Part shown: positions 17,519 to 26,764 of the stretch, piece after piece
How positions within the stretch are numbered: position 1 is the first letter of the stretch
Layout: every line of letters begins with the position of its first letter
Source of the DNA: Prevotella sp. ne3005
GTDB taxonomy: Bacteria > Bacteroidota > Bacteroidia > Bacteroidales > Bacteroidaceae
NCBI RefSeq assembly: GCF_900110085.1
Contig: NZ_FOCK01000003.1
Span: 310,001 to 374,000 of the forward strand
Length of the DNA stretch: 64,000 nt
Direction of reading: 5' to 3'
Translations under genes and position numbers: made by a program
The notes under the pieces: model-generated
What the model saw: only the letters and a program-made list of their open reading frames with translations
Databases searched by the model: none
What the model was told of the DNA's origin: nothing

Positions 17519-18310
17519 TTAATCGTTCCGCTTCACTCTGATTGTCAGCGTTTCAGGATCAAAGGAGATGCCCTCCCTCTCGATAAAGCGCCCTAGGTCG
17601 CCCTGCTTGGCAAGGGTCTTAGGCGAGCCAATGGCCATCCGCTCCCCCCGGGTCATCAGCCAGACGACATCCGCCAACTGAAGGGCCAACTCCACGTCAT
17701 GGGTAGAGAGAAAGATGGTTTTGCCAGCCTCGCGGCTGATACGTCTGAGCAGTTGCAGCACTTCCACCTTACTCGGATAGTCGAGGAAGGCAGTCGGTTC
17801 ATCAAGATAGATCACAGGTGTCTGTTGTGCCAATGCCTTGGCAATCATCACCTTCTGCCGTTCACCATCGCTCAGGGTGTGAACCATTCTCCGACTCAGC
17901 AGGTCAATGCCCACCAGACTGATGGCCTCATCCACTATCTGCAGGTCTTCCTTGGAATAGGTTCCCCAGAAGCCTGTATATGGAGAGCGCCCGAGGCTGA
18001 CGAGCTCGCGCACCGTCATGTTCCTTACATCAGGTTTCTCTGTCAGCACGACACCTATCAACCGACTCAGTTCCTTGTCTGTCCAGTCTGACAAGTCGCG
18101 GCCCCCTATCATTATCTCCCCTTGTATCTTGGGTTGGAAGGCAGACAATGTACGGAGTAGTGTCGACTTACCCACACCATTGGCTCCCAGCAGACAAGTC
18201 AGTTCTCTGCTGCAGATGGTCCCGTTGATGTCCTCGGCCACAGTGATGACACCATGTTTCGTCGTGTAGCCGATGCCGAGATCCCGGAGTATTATCGCCT
18301 CAGTGTTCAT
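17519..18310 (-). CDS. ABC transporter ATP-binding protein, BtuD/FecE type
   Basis: A 263-residue ATPase subunit for cobalamin, haem or ferric-chelate import. Walker A GANGVGKST is at 42-50, the signature LSDGE at 146-150, Walker B with VIYLDEP at 166-172 and the H-loop His at 204. It should power the importer fed by the BtuF-like protein. It is first in a two-gene unit with the cobD-like gene. The matching permease (BtuC/FecD) is not in the window, unusually for this family, whose genes normally sit together. Confidence 0.88.
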   Translation of the reverse strand: MNTEAIILRDLGIGYTTKHGVITVAEDINGTICSRELTCLLGANGVGKSTLLRTLSAFQPKIQGEIMIGGRDLSDWTDKELSRLIGVVLTEKPDVRNMTVRELVSLGRSPYTGFWGTYSKEDLQIVDEAISLVGIDLLSRRMVHTLSDGERQKVMIAKALAQQTPVIYLDEPTAFLDYPSKVEVLQLLRRISREAGKTIFLSTHDVELALQLADVVWLMTRGERMAIGSPKTLAKQGDLGRFIEREGISFDPETLTIRVKRND

Positions 18311-18320
18311 CTTTATGCTG

Positions 18321-18328
18321 CAAAGATA
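18321..18328 (-). promoter_or_regulatory. Bacteroidetes -7 element for the btuD-like gene
   Basis: Reads TATCTTTG on the minus strand, 10 bases before the ATG at 18310; the transcript would be almost leaderless, which excludes a riboswitch here. Confidence 0.6.
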
Positions 18329-18340
18329 AACAATATTTTT

Positions 18341-19987
18341 TTATTTCCTAATTATTTTGTACAAATTATCTGCTTTTTTCTCAACTTTACCCGTTTTGGC
18401 TATTTCATCAAGGAATCGGGCGAAGCCAAAATGCTCCGGAGCAGTAAGGACGTACCCCTCTTCATTCTTTGGAATCACGCTGGAGAGCGTATCGATATAA
18501 GATACGAACTTCTCGTTGTACTGTTCAACCTCTGTCAGGTAAACGCGCCAATAATGCAACTTCCGTTCTGGGTTATACACCGTAAACTCATATCTCCAAG
18601 GCTTCTCTTTTTCATAGCAGAAACGGTAGTGCTCCGTCATATACTCCATGGCAGAAGGAGCTGATGCACCATACTCGAATGTCAGGATATTAGATGTCGG
18701 AATAGTGTCTAGTACGGCCTTCTGCTGGATGCGCCAGTCCTTCAGCACGGCCTTGATGGAATGGATATACCATGAATAGAAGAAATGCCCCGTTGCCAGC
18801 ATCATTTCATCGCCGGTAAAGATTTGCGGTCCGGCGCCAAGAGCCAATGAGACTTCACGTCCTCCGATTTCAATAGAGGTCAAAGGCAATGCTATACCAA
18901 TACTGTTCAGCGGATTGGCCTGAAGCCATGTCACATCTCTGCGCTGCTGACGAACAGAGACGGTCATCAGCAGGATGGCAAGAATGATACAGGCCCACTT
19001 CAGGAAGCATCTCCTGCTAAGCACATCTTCCAACCATTGCAGGGCACGCACACCGGCAATAATGGCAAACGGTGCATCATAGAGAAAGTGCTTCGACGCA
19101 TTACCAAACTCAGCCATCACGATGTGTAACACCACGATGGGCAGCAGCACTACGAACAACTCCTTCCACCGCTTGCTTCTAGTGATGGCAAAGATACCCA
19201 ACGGCAATAGGATAAAGTATGTCAGCGAATAATAACCAAAGATGGCAAAGAAACGCTGCATCGGTGTAACAATGTTGTTCCACTTCTCATAGAGGCCCAC
19301 CGTCCCCAGCACCTGGGCATTCATCAGCCAGAAGCCCGACAGCGATATCACAATGATGGCCAGTGCATAGGCTGCCGCCAGCCAGAAGCTCTGCTTAAAC
19401 GACCTTCCGTTGAAGTAGAGCAAAGGCAGGATGACGGGATAGACCGTAACAATGTCGACGCGAAACCACGTGGCCAGACACAACAACAGGACCGACTGCC
19501 AGTGCTTCTGCTTCATCGTGAGTATCAATGCCCAAATCATTAGGGCAGCAGCCGGGATGGCGGAATTGGAATACATCGCTATGGCATACATCTCCGGCAA
19601 TAGCATCGCAGCTATCAAGAGCTTTGTACGACTCGTCTTGACAATCCGTTGTCCGAACTCCACACAGCCTATCAGGAAGGCAAAGCTACATAGAACCGTG
19701 AAGACATAATAAATCTGTTCACATGTAAAGAAGGGCAGCACATGTTTCAGCGCCGTAATCAGAATCGTAATCAGCGGCTGCTGACGATACTCATAGGTAT
19801 AAAGCGGGGGCAGTGACCAACCCTCACGATAAGTGACATCACATCCAAAGGTAATCACCTGACCATCAGTCTCGTAACACTGAAGGGGGAATACGCCTAC
19901 TAACACCCATATTACAAACAACGCCAACAGAATCGGATAAGCATGCTTATTGACGTAATCGTAAATCACCGATAAAGAATTACTCAT
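18341..19987 (-). CDS. polytopic membrane protein, GT-C-like
   Basis: A 548-residue protein with about ten to twelve membrane segments in the first 400 residues and a soluble C-terminal part of about 150 residues. The first periplasmic loop holds acidic residues (CYETDGQ, FGCDVTYREG) in the place where GT-C glycosyltransferases of the ArnT/PMT type keep catalytic Asp. I do not recognise a specific family. The gene starts ten bases after mntP and probably shares its transcript. Transfer of a sugar from a lipid carrier is a plausible role, but nothing in the sequence proves it. Confidence 0.55.
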   Translation of the reverse strand: MSNSLSVIYDYVNKHAYPILLALFVIWVLVGVFPLQCYETDGQVITFGCDVTYREGWSLPPLYTYEYRQQPLITILITALKHVLPFFTCEQIYYVFTVLCSFAFLIGCVEFGQRIVKTSRTKLLIAAMLLPEMYAIAMYSNSAIPAAALMIWALILTMKQKHWQSVLLLCLATWFRVDIVTVYPVILPLLYFNGRSFKQSFWLAAAYALAIIVISLSGFWLMNAQVLGTVGLYEKWNNIVTPMQRFFAIFGYYSLTYFILLPLGIFAITRSKRWKELFVVLLPIVVLHIVMAEFGNASKHFLYDAPFAIIAGVRALQWLEDVLSRRCFLKWACIILAILLMTVSVRQQRRDVTWLQANPLNSIGIALPLTSIEIGGREVSLALGAGPQIFTGDEMMLATGHFFYSWYIHSIKAVLKDWRIQQKAVLDTIPTSNILTFEYGASAPSAMEYMTEHYRFCYEKEKPWRYEFTVYNPERKLHYWRVYLTEVEQYNEKFVSYIDTLSSVIPKNEEGYVLTAPEHFGFARFLDEIAKTGKVEKKADNLYKIIRK

Positions 19988-19997
19988 ATAACTATCA

Positions 19998-20588
19998 TCA
20001 TGTTAATAAATGCGAGACAAGAATCTTGACGCCTATCAGGATCAGGATGACACCCCCGAAGAGGCCAGGCTTCAGCCTACGGGAGATGGTCAGACCGAAA
20101 CGACTGCCAAGCCAGGTACCAAACAAACTGAAGAAGGCTGACACCGCCCCGATAATTACTAAGGGAGCCGTCAATTGCGAGGCCCTTTCATAGCCTGCAC
20201 AGACAAACGATATGCCGATGGCCAGCGCATCAATACTTGTGGCCACAGCCAGCATCAGTTGGGTACGAAGCCTATCGGGATTAAAGAACTGTTCCTCCTC
20301 AGGACTAAAGGCCTCACGGATCATATTACCACCTATGCATAATAGGAAGAAGAAGGCTATCCAGTGATCGTACTGCTCTATCCACTGCTGGAAGAAGCTG
20401 ATACCCAACCAACCTAACAACGGCATCAAAGCCTGAAAGAATCCAAAGAGCAAGGCCATGCGAACCTCCCTCATTGTCCATAGGGGGCGCTCCTTGGCAG
20501 AAGATGCCATCACGCCACTGACGATGGACACCGCAAAGCAATCCATGGCCAAGGCAACTGCTAACAGAACAACATCAAACAGGTTCAT
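19998..20588 (-). CDS. mntP: manganese efflux pump MntP
   Basis: A 196-residue six-helix membrane protein of the MntP (YebN) family, which exports Mn2+. It has the two inverted half repeats, each with the conserved acidic signature: AMDCFAVS in helix 1 and SIDALAIG in the second half, both Asp being expected metal ligands. The ATG at 20588 fits the family N terminus (MNLFDVVLLA); a longer frame runs through the promoter. The leader of about 30 bases is too short for a yybP-ykoY Mn riboswitch, which controls mntP in some bacteria. Confidence 0.93.
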   Translation of the reverse strand: MNLFDVVLLAVALAMDCFAVSIVSGVMASSAKERPLWTMREVRMALLFGFFQALMPLLGWLGISFFQQWIEQYDHWIAFFFLLCIGGNMIREAFSPEEEQFFNPDRLRTQLMLAVATSIDALAIGISFVCAGYERASQLTAPLVIIGAVSAFFSLFGTWLGSRFGLTISRRLKPGLFGGVILILIGVKILVSHLLT

Positions 20589-20624
20589 ATAGTATTTATT
20601 TATCCATTTCCGATATTTTGCCTG

Positions 20625-20632
20625 CAAAGGTA
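20625..20632 (-). promoter_or_regulatory. Bacteroidetes -7 element for mntP
   Basis: Reads TACCTTTG on the minus strand, 36 bases before the mntP ATG at 20588. Confidence 0.65.
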
Positions 20633-20676
20633 CAAAAAAGTTGAGAGTTAAAAAGTGAAAGTAGAAAGTTTTTTTG

Positions 20677-20684
20677 TATTTTTG
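20677..20684 (+). promoter_or_regulatory. Bacteroidetes -7 element for the GH36 gene
   Basis: TATTTTTG, 39 bases before the ATG at 20724; divergent from the mntP promoter. Confidence 0.55.
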
Positions 20685-20723
20685 CACACAGAAATCATTC
20701 ATCAATAACGAAATCAGATTCTT

Positions 20724-22907
20724 ATGAGGAAATTTATCATCTTCACACTACTAGTCGTCATCGCCCAGTGGGCGATGGCTGAGACTGTAACACTCCACAC
20801 TAGCAACACCACCATGGTACTGAATGTGGAAAAGGGCAAACAACCCAAATATGTTTATTATGGTGCTAAGCTGAGCGACTACGACCAGCAACACTTACAG
20901 ACACCTCGCAACGGACGCATGGACGCCTACCCTGCCTATGGCATGAACTGCCCCGCAGAGGCCGCTTTTGCCATGAAACACGCCGATGGCAACATGTCGA
21001 CAGAACTCTACGTGACAGACCTCGACCGTCAGGGGGACATTACCCGCATCACACTGAAAGATCCCCAATACCCCATATCCGTCACGCTCTTCTACAAAGT
21101 CTATCAGGAAGAGGATATGATTGAGACCTGGACAGAAATCCATAACGGTGAAGCCAAACCCGTCACCCTAACACAGTTTGCTTCCTGTTCTCTGCCTATC
21201 CGTCGTGGCAACGTATGGCTCTCTCATTTCTATGGTTCCTGGGCCAATGAAGCCCGCCTCGTAGAAGAGCCCATCCTGCCTGGCGAGAAGGTGATAAAGA
21301 ATAAAGACGGAACGCGTAACTCTCATACCGACCACGCTGAGGTGATGTTTTCTCTCAATGGCAAAGGTCAGGAAAACACTGGCGATGTGATTGGCGCAGC
21401 CCTCTGCTATTCGGGCAACTTCCAACTAAAGATTGATACCGACGACACCGAGTATCACTACTTCTTTGCCAGCATCAACCCCGACAACTCCGAGTATCAC
21501 CTGAAGAAAGGCGAGACCTTCACTACGCCGAAAGTTGCTCTCAGCTACTCACAGGCTGGACTATCGGGCGTCTCCCGCAACTTCCACCAATGGGGCCGTA
21601 AGTACATGCTCGCCCACGGTAACAAAGAGCGCAAAATTCTGCTTAACTCCTGGGAAGGTGTCTACTTCGACATCAACCAACAGGGCATGGACCAAATGAT
21701 GGGTGATATCGCCTCGATGGGCGGTGAACTCTTTGTCATGGACGATGGTTGGTTTGGCGACAAGTACCCGCGTAAGGTGGATAATTCTTCACTTGGAGAC
21801 TGGGTGGTAGATAAAAACAAACTTCCCGATGGCATTGAAGGCCTGCTGCGTGATGCCAAGAAACACGGTATCAAGTTTGGTATCTGGATTGAACCCGAGA
21901 TGGCAAATACTGTCAGTGAACTCTACGAGGCCCACCCCGACTGGATCATCAAGGCGCCGAAACGCGAACCCGTATTGGGTCGTGGTGGCACGCAGGTGGT
22001 GCTCGACATGTCGAACCCCAAGGTACAGGACTTCGTCTTCTCGATTGTCGACAACCTGATGACCAAATATCCTGAAATCGACTATATCAAGTGGGATGCG
22101 AATATGCCTATCCTGAACCATGGTTCACAATATCTCACGATGAACGACCAAAGTCACCTCTATATCGAGTATCATCGCGGTTTGGAGAACACTTGTAAAC
22201 GTATTCGTGCCAAGTATCCTGATTTGACCATTCAGGCCTGTGCCTCTGGTGGCGGACGTGCTAACTGGGGCGTGCTGCCCTACTTCGATGAGTTCTGGGT
22301 CAGTGATAATACCGATGCTCTCCAACGCATCTACATGCAGTGGGGTACCAGCTACTTCTTCCCTGCCATCGCCATGGCTTCTCACATCTCGGCCACACCT
22401 AACCACACCGTCTTCCGCACCACCGCCATGAAGTATCGTATCGACGTGGCTATGAGTGGGCGCCTCGGCATGGAAATTCAGCCCAAGAACATGACCGACG
22501 ACGAGAAAGCGCTTTGCCGCAATGCCATCAAAGAGTACAAGGGAATTCGCCCCATTGTGCAGTTCGGCGACCTCTTCCGCCTCGTTTCCCCATATGACAA
22601 GGTGGGCCTTGCCTCGCTGATGTACGTTAACAAGCAGAAGACCAAGAGCGTCTTCTTCTGGTGGAAGACCGAATCGTTCCAAAACGAGCATCTACCCCGA
22701 GTCAAGATGGCCGGCCTCGATGCTAATAAATATTATAAGGTACACGAACTGAACCGCATTGACCTAAGACCCATGGATATCGAAGGCAAGTCGTTCTCTG
22801 GTGCATACCTGATGAACCACGGTCTAGAGATACCCTACCGCAACGAGCCTGAATATGCAAAGAAGAACGACTGGAGCAGCCGTGTCCTGCTACTCGAGGC
22901 TGAATAA
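20724..22907 (+). CDS. alpha-galactosidase, glycoside hydrolase family 36
   Basis: A 727-residue secreted GH36 enzyme that removes alpha-1,6-galactose from raffinose-type sugars or galactomannan side chains. The signal peptide is residues 1-19 (ending AMA). The catalytic barrel shows the nucleophile Asp458 in IKWDAN and the acid/base Asp528 in VSDNTDA, preceded by the CASGGGR segment of the family. The full GH36 length is present, with an N-terminal beta-sandwich and a short C-terminal domain. It stands alone, with a promoter in front and a strong hairpin behind, and is not inside a SusCD locus. Periplasmic or outer-membrane location is likely. Confidence 0.93.
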   Translation: MRKFIIFTLLVVIAQWAMAETVTLHTSNTTMVLNVEKGKQPKYVYYGAKLSDYDQQHLQTPRNGRMDAYPAYGMNCPAEAAFAMKHADGNMSTELYVTDLDRQGDITRITLKDPQYPISVTLFYKVYQEEDMIETWTEIHNGEAKPVTLTQFASCSLPIRRGNVWLSHFYGSWANEARLVEEPILPGEKVIKNKDGTRNSHTDHAEVMFSLNGKGQENTGDVIGAALCYSGNFQLKIDTDDTEYHYFFASINPDNSEYHLKKGETFTTPKVALSYSQAGLSGVSRNFHQWGRKYMLAHGNKERKILLNSWEGVYFDINQQGMDQMMGDIASMGGELFVMDDGWFGDKYPRKVDNSSLGDWVVDKNKLPDGIEGLLRDAKKHGIKFGIWIEPEMANTVSELYEAHPDWIIKAPKREPVLGRGGTQVVLDMSNPKVQDFVFSIVDNLMTKYPEIDYIKWDANMPILNHGSQYLTMNDQSHLYIEYHRGLENTCKRIRAKYPDLTIQACASGGGRANWGVLPYFDEFWVSDNTDALQRIYMQWGTSYFFPAIAMASHISATPNHTVFRTTAMKYRIDVAMSGRLGMEIQPKNMTDDEKALCRNAIKEYKGIRPIVQFGDLFRLVSPYDKVGLASLMYVNKQKTKSVFFWWKTESFQNEHLPRVKMAGLDANKYYKVHELNRIDLRPMDIEGKSFSGAYLMNHGLEIPYRNEPEYAKKNDWSSRVLLLEAE

Positions 22908-22909
22908 AG

Positions 22910-22943
22910 CAATCATCCCCAGCCAAATGGCTGGGGATGATTG
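22910..22943. terminator. bidirectional terminator hairpin
   Basis: Perfect 16-base arms (CAATCATCCCCAGCCA and its complement) around two bases. It lies between the convergent GH36 gene and the unknown gene at 22962, three bases after the GH36 stop. There is no long T run. Confidence 0.75.
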
Positions 22944-22961
22944 TAATAAGAATATTTTTCT

Positions 22962-23579
22962 TCAATTAAGAATAGTCTCTAGCAAGTCCTTTGCAAAACT
23001 CTTGTGGAAGAGGACAAAACGACGGTGGAAAGTGGGAACCTTTAGATCGACATTTCGCGTAGAAGCTCCACGATAGCGGTTGATCTTCATCTTGCAGACA
23101 CTCTTACCGCTGGCATCAAGGACCTCCAGCGTACCAGAGATGACAATACCCCCGTCGCGTTTACTCCAACTCCAGGCGGCAGACCCCGAGTTACCAGCAT
23201 CAAAGAAGTCGGCCTTGATGATAATCTGATAGTCGGCATCATCCTTCTCAGTCAGTTTGATACACTTACTCTTCTCTTCGTTCCAGCGCTTGATGAACAT
23301 CTCTTTACCCTCCTGTTTGAAGTCATCCCATTTGCGGAATGATTTCTCGTCGTTTTTCTGAAGATATTCTACAACGGTTTCCTTGTCAATGGTCTTCGTT
23401 CTGAGGTTGCCCATCCTCGCATGGTCGTAATCGAATGTAACGGAACCCGTCTTTCCTTTTTGCTTTACAACATTAAAGTCACCTTCTGTTACCTCAAACT
23501 CCTGCTCTTCCTGAGCCTGAACAGTCATTGTGCCGCAGCAAAGGATGGCGGCCAGCATCCACATTAGTTTCTTTTTCAT
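22962..23579 (-). CDS. secreted protein of unknown function
   Basis: A 205-residue protein with a clear signal peptide (MKKKLMWMLAAILCCGTMTVQA, cut before QEEQ). I do not recognise its family. The mature part mixes charged helical stretches (residues 60-110, rich in Lys, Asp and Glu) with a beta-rich C-terminal half containing YQIIIKADFFDAG and GGIVISGTLEVLDASGKSV, which looks like a small beta-sandwich. The ATG at 23579 puts the signal peptide at the N terminus; upstream in-frame codons cross the promoter. It is monocistronic and converges on the GH36 gene. Confidence 0.7.
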   Translation of the reverse strand: MKKKLMWMLAAILCCGTMTVQAQEEQEFEVTEGDFNVVKQKGKTGSVTFDYDHARMGNLRTKTIDKETVVEYLQKNDEKSFRKWDDFKQEGKEMFIKRWNEEKSKCIKLTEKDDADYQIIIKADFFDAGNSGSAAWSWSKRDGGIVISGTLEVLDASGKSVCKMKINRYRGASTRNVDLKVPTFHRRFVLFHKSFAKDLLETILN

Positions 23580-23607
23580 TGTTTCAAAATAGTATAATAC
23601 AGGGCTA

Positions 23608-23615
23608 CAAAGATA
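23608..23615 (-). promoter_or_regulatory. Bacteroidetes -7 element for the secreted unknown
   Basis: Reads TATCTTTG on the minus strand, 28 bases before the ATG at 23579. Confidence 0.6.
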
Positions 23616-23700
23616 CGATAAAATTCGAATAACCGCAAGCATTTCCGAACTTTTTTCTTTTTTCCTAAAAAATAGCAGGGGTGGGAACGACAAATGGAAA

Positions 23701-25110
23701 TTACAAAACAGCGTTGATGGGGGAACGGAGGAAGTCCAGTAGGAGCCAGCCGTTGTAGACCCAGAGATAGGCCGTTAGGGCAAGAACCGACAGCTGGAGG
23801 ATCTTATGGTGCGTGCCTTTGGCTTCTTGTATGGCATAAGCAATTGACAACGGAATGACAAAGAGCCAGTGGGGAGCCATGATAAATATTTCATTGATGC
23901 CAAAGCCCAGTACTAAATGAATACCCATGTCGAAACCGAAGTAGGACAGGGCGAGCCAGAGGAAACGGGAGCGACGCCCGCACCAGATGCCTATCGCCGT
24001 CAAAAGTAAGATAAAGCCCTCGACAATGTAGCTCCACAGCCAGTCGTATTTTACAAATACGGGACGGAACACAAGTGTGTCCTCCAAGAAATGTTGACGG
24101 TGGAACTGTATGGCCTCACCGAAGAGATTCTCATATATGGTATGGATGCGTGAGGTAGTGATGTCAGTCCATTTCCAGAAACCATGCTCTTTCATAGGTG
24201 TCCCCGACTTAGCGGCCTGCTCCAGTAGTCTTGCCTGATGTTTTTGTTCGCGCTGTTCGTAACGCTGCCGTTCCTTGGGCGTCATCTCAGCGATGCGCAT
24301 TTCCTCCTGTCGTTGTTTCTCTGCCTTAGCCTCCTGCTTGACTTTTTCCTTAGGCAACACATAAGTTTTATACTCCAATGTGGCCACTCCCCAGATGAGT
24401 GCTGCAGGCAGAACCACAGCGAACAACAGATACTTCGGACGGAAGAAATCCTTCAGATTGACAAACAGTCCAGAAAGGAATATCTTTACCCCATTGCTAA
24501 GGGTGACACCTGCCGTAATAAAGAAGAGTAATGCCGACTGCCACCAACGGAACTCCCTTCCCTTTTGGATGCACTTCCCTGAGATGTAGAGCGTCAGCAA
24601 CAGCAGGAACATGGAGATGGTGAAGTGGTCGGGCACGATGACGGACAGCATGATATAGGCCAGCGAGAAATAGAATGCCGAGAGTAATGTGGCATCATAA
24701 CGGCCTAGGCTGAGTACTTCGCGATGGATACGATATAAGAAGATGTATGAGTAAAATGAGGCTGCCATCACGGGTAAGGCAACCAGATACTGTACACAGT
24801 TGACGCCAAGGATTGCCGTCAGTCCTTGGTTCAGAAGCCATAAAGGCCAGATCATAAAGGCCAGTAGCGGATGACGGTAGACATTATAGACCACATCCCA
24901 ATCGGTCACACCTAAATAGGTTAATGGGTCGTAGCCCGACAAATGGAGTTCGCGTTCGAAAACCTTCCAGTAAGGTCCAAAGCCCTCCTGCATGAAGAGT
25001 TCGTGCATACGCCAGACAAATAGGGCATTAAACACGAAGATAACGGCAAGCACCACTGATGCCTGAAGCCGTTCCTCGGACTTGATCTTGAAGAGTTTAA
25101 ATGGATTCAT
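23701..25110 (-). CDS. polytopic membrane protein with charged coiled-coil insert
   Basis: A 469-residue inner-membrane protein with roughly ten hydrophobic segments. Between two membrane blocks, residues 250-300 form a highly charged Lys/Glu/Arg/Gln stretch that should be a coiled coil. Its first loop (YWKVFERELHLSGYDPLTYLG) and general layout recall lipid-linked sugar transferases of the GT-C type, but no catalytic motif is certain. It resembles uncharacterised Bacteroidales membrane proteins (possibly DUF6080). It is the last gene of the yicC-to-membrane-protein unit and overlaps the HAD gene by four bases. Confidence 0.6.
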   Translation of the reverse strand: MNPFKLFKIKSEERLQASVVLAVIFVFNALFVWRMHELFMQEGFGPYWKVFERELHLSGYDPLTYLGVTDWDVVYNVYRHPLLAFMIWPLWLLNQGLTAILGVNCVQYLVALPVMAASFYSYIFLYRIHREVLSLGRYDATLLSAFYFSLAYIMLSVIVPDHFTISMFLLLLTLYISGKCIQKGREFRWWQSALLFFITAGVTLSNGVKIFLSGLFVNLKDFFRPKYLLFAVVLPAALIWGVATLEYKTYVLPKEKVKQEAKAEKQRQEEMRIAEMTPKERQRYEQREQKHQARLLEQAAKSGTPMKEHGFWKWTDITTSRIHTIYENLFGEAIQFHRQHFLEDTLVFRPVFVKYDWLWSYIVEGFILLLTAIGIWCGRRSRFLWLALSYFGFDMGIHLVLGFGINEIFIMAPHWLFVIPLSIAYAIQEAKGTHHKILQLSVLALTAYLWVYNGWLLLDFLRSPINAVL

Positions 25111-25691
25111 AGGCGGAATGGTTTATAATGGGCCTCATCAGCAAAGGCCAGTAGCTCTTGATCACCTCGGCTGTCTCCATAGGCGATGAGTCTATAAGTC
25201 TTGCGATTAGGAAGATAGTCAAGAATACGGTTAACCTTCTCCTGCCCATAGCAGTTCTTCGTGAGGAAACGGCCCGTCAGTCGTCCGTCTCTCACTTCCA
25301 CCTGCGTACCGATTACTTTCACGTCAGGGAAAAAAGGCTGTACCCAGTTGTCGATAGAAGCACTTACAATAAGCACCTCCACCCCCTCCGAACGCGCCTT
25401 CTTGATGGTTTCTATGGCTAAAGGCCGCAACAGATGGCGGTTGTCCTTTGCAAATGCCTGACAGAGCGTATCGAATGCCTCGATAGTCATATCTCCGAAG
25501 AAAAAAGAAAATACCCGCTGCTTCGTCTTCCAATTAGGATAAAGACCCAGTTTCATCAGCACCAGCCAAGGGGCATGCAAGAGGAATCCCATCCAGAAGG
25601 CGGTCGTCCCTTTGGCATAACGGATAAAGGCCAACAGCGTATCGTGGGTAGTCAGCGTACCGTCGAAGTCCATTGCATAGACTATCCTCAT
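25107..25691 (-). CDS. HAD family phosphatase (HAD-IB type)
   Basis: A 194-residue haloacid dehalogenase-fold hydrolase. Motif I is DFDGTLT (Asp8 and Asp10), motif II is the Ser in VSAS, and motif IV is GDSRGD. The cap between motifs I and II is alpha-helical with a hydrophobic piece (FWMGFLLHAPWLVLMKLGL) that may sit at the membrane, as in SerB-like and lipid-phosphate relatives. Substrate unknown. It overlaps both neighbours by four bases (ATGA), so it is translated together with the acyltransferase and the membrane protein, which suggests a step on a membrane or lipid-linked intermediate. Confidence 0.85.
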   Translation of the reverse strand: MRIVYAMDFDGTLTTHDTLLAFIRYAKGTTAFWMGFLLHAPWLVLMKLGLYPNWKTKQRVFSFFFGDMTIEAFDTLCQAFAKDNRHLLRPLAIETIKKARSEGVEVLIVSASIDNWVQPFFPDVKVIGTQVEVRDGRLTGRFLTKNCYGQEKVNRILDYLPNRKTYRLIAYGDSRGDQELLAFADEAHYKPFRL

Positions 25692-26764
25692 AACTTAGGA
25701 TTGGGAATCTGGTCGATGATTATCTTCATCAGCCACGATAGGAGAAGCGTGGCCACCACATAGAGCAACAACCCTGCATACATATCCTCATGGATATAGG
25801 GCCGTACAAAAATCTTACGCACGATGGGATGCGTCACAAAGATGGCCGCAGAGAAGGTGCCCAGCCACATGACATAAGGCATCACCTGACCGGGGATGAG
25901 CTTTACCAGGGCAATAGTACCCACAATAATCAGTGCCGGCACCCACAGCCAGGTCTGGGAAGAGAGAAACGAGAAGAGGAAAATGAGAAACATGGAGAGC
26001 AGCAGGACAAAGCTGATGATCCACTGTTGCCCATCCCTTTCACAAAACACTTCTAATCTTTCACTCCAACGGCCAGCAAGGATGCCCATGCCGAAGGGGA
26101 GCATGCCTCCGACGAGGTTATAGCGCAAACGCTCAAGCGTTTCCGAATCGTCAAGATAAAACATCTGCCAAAGCCAGCAGCCCACCATTAGCACAACAAC
26201 AATGCCCCAGTAACGCCAGCGGTAGAACAACAGACGGTAGAGAATATAAAGCTGCATAGTCACACTGAAGTACCAATAGGGTCCTGGCCATACCACCTCC
26301 GAGGGATGTTCCAGGAAGTTGGCATACATGCCCAACATTGCTATCACCTCACTCGCCAGATAGCGATGGATGCCAGGCGTAAAGGCGTCGAGCATTGTGA
26401 AGAACACAAAGCCCACGATGAAGATGCGGAAAAGTTTCAGATAGTTATAGCGGGTGAAGCGCCACAAGCTAGCCTCAGGCTGACCACTACGTTCATACTT
26501 CATCACCAGCCCGAAGCCACTGAGGAAGAGAAACACAGGCACACCGTAATGGCCGAAATAGCTGACGAGATGCATGGGCAACAACTCGTCGGGCTGTTGA
26601 AGCACTTCCCAAAGACGGTCGGTCTTCCACTGTAGCCATGTGTATTCGTTTTCCCGGGCTATGCCTTTCAGCCAGTGGCAGTAGTTGTGGAGCATGATGC
26701 CCAAGATGGCTATGCCCTTCATCGCCGTACACTCCGTGCGTGTCAGTATTACCTTCCTCTCCAT
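25688..26764 (-). CDS. acyltransferase family 3 membrane protein
   Basis: A 358-residue polytopic protein of the acyltransferase-3 family. The N-terminal helix has MKGIAILGIMLHNYCHW, with the conserved His in the expected place, followed by FGHYGVPVFLFLSGFGL. It should acylate a surface sugar or lipid. It shares little sequence with the acyltransferase-3 protein at 377-1342. The start overlaps the stop of the upstream phosphoethanolamine-transferase-like gene by one base, and its own stop overlaps the HAD gene by four. Confidence 0.85.
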   Translation of the reverse strand: MERKVILTRTECTAMKGIAILGIMLHNYCHWLKGIARENEYTWLQWKTDRLWEVLQQPDELLPMHLVSYFGHYGVPVFLFLSGFGLVMKYERSGQPEASLWRFTRYNYLKLFRIFIVGFVFFTMLDAFTPGIHRYLASEVIAMLGMYANFLEHPSEVVWPGPYWYFSVTMQLYILYRLLFYRWRYWGIVVVLMVGCWLWQMFYLDDSETLERLRYNLVGGMLPFGMGILAGRWSERLEVFCERDGQQWIISFVLLLSMFLIFLFSFLSSQTWLWVPALIIVGTIALVKLIPGQVMPYVMWLGTFSAAIFVTHPIVRKIFVRPYIHEDMYAGLLLYVVATLLLSWLMKIIIDQIPNPKL

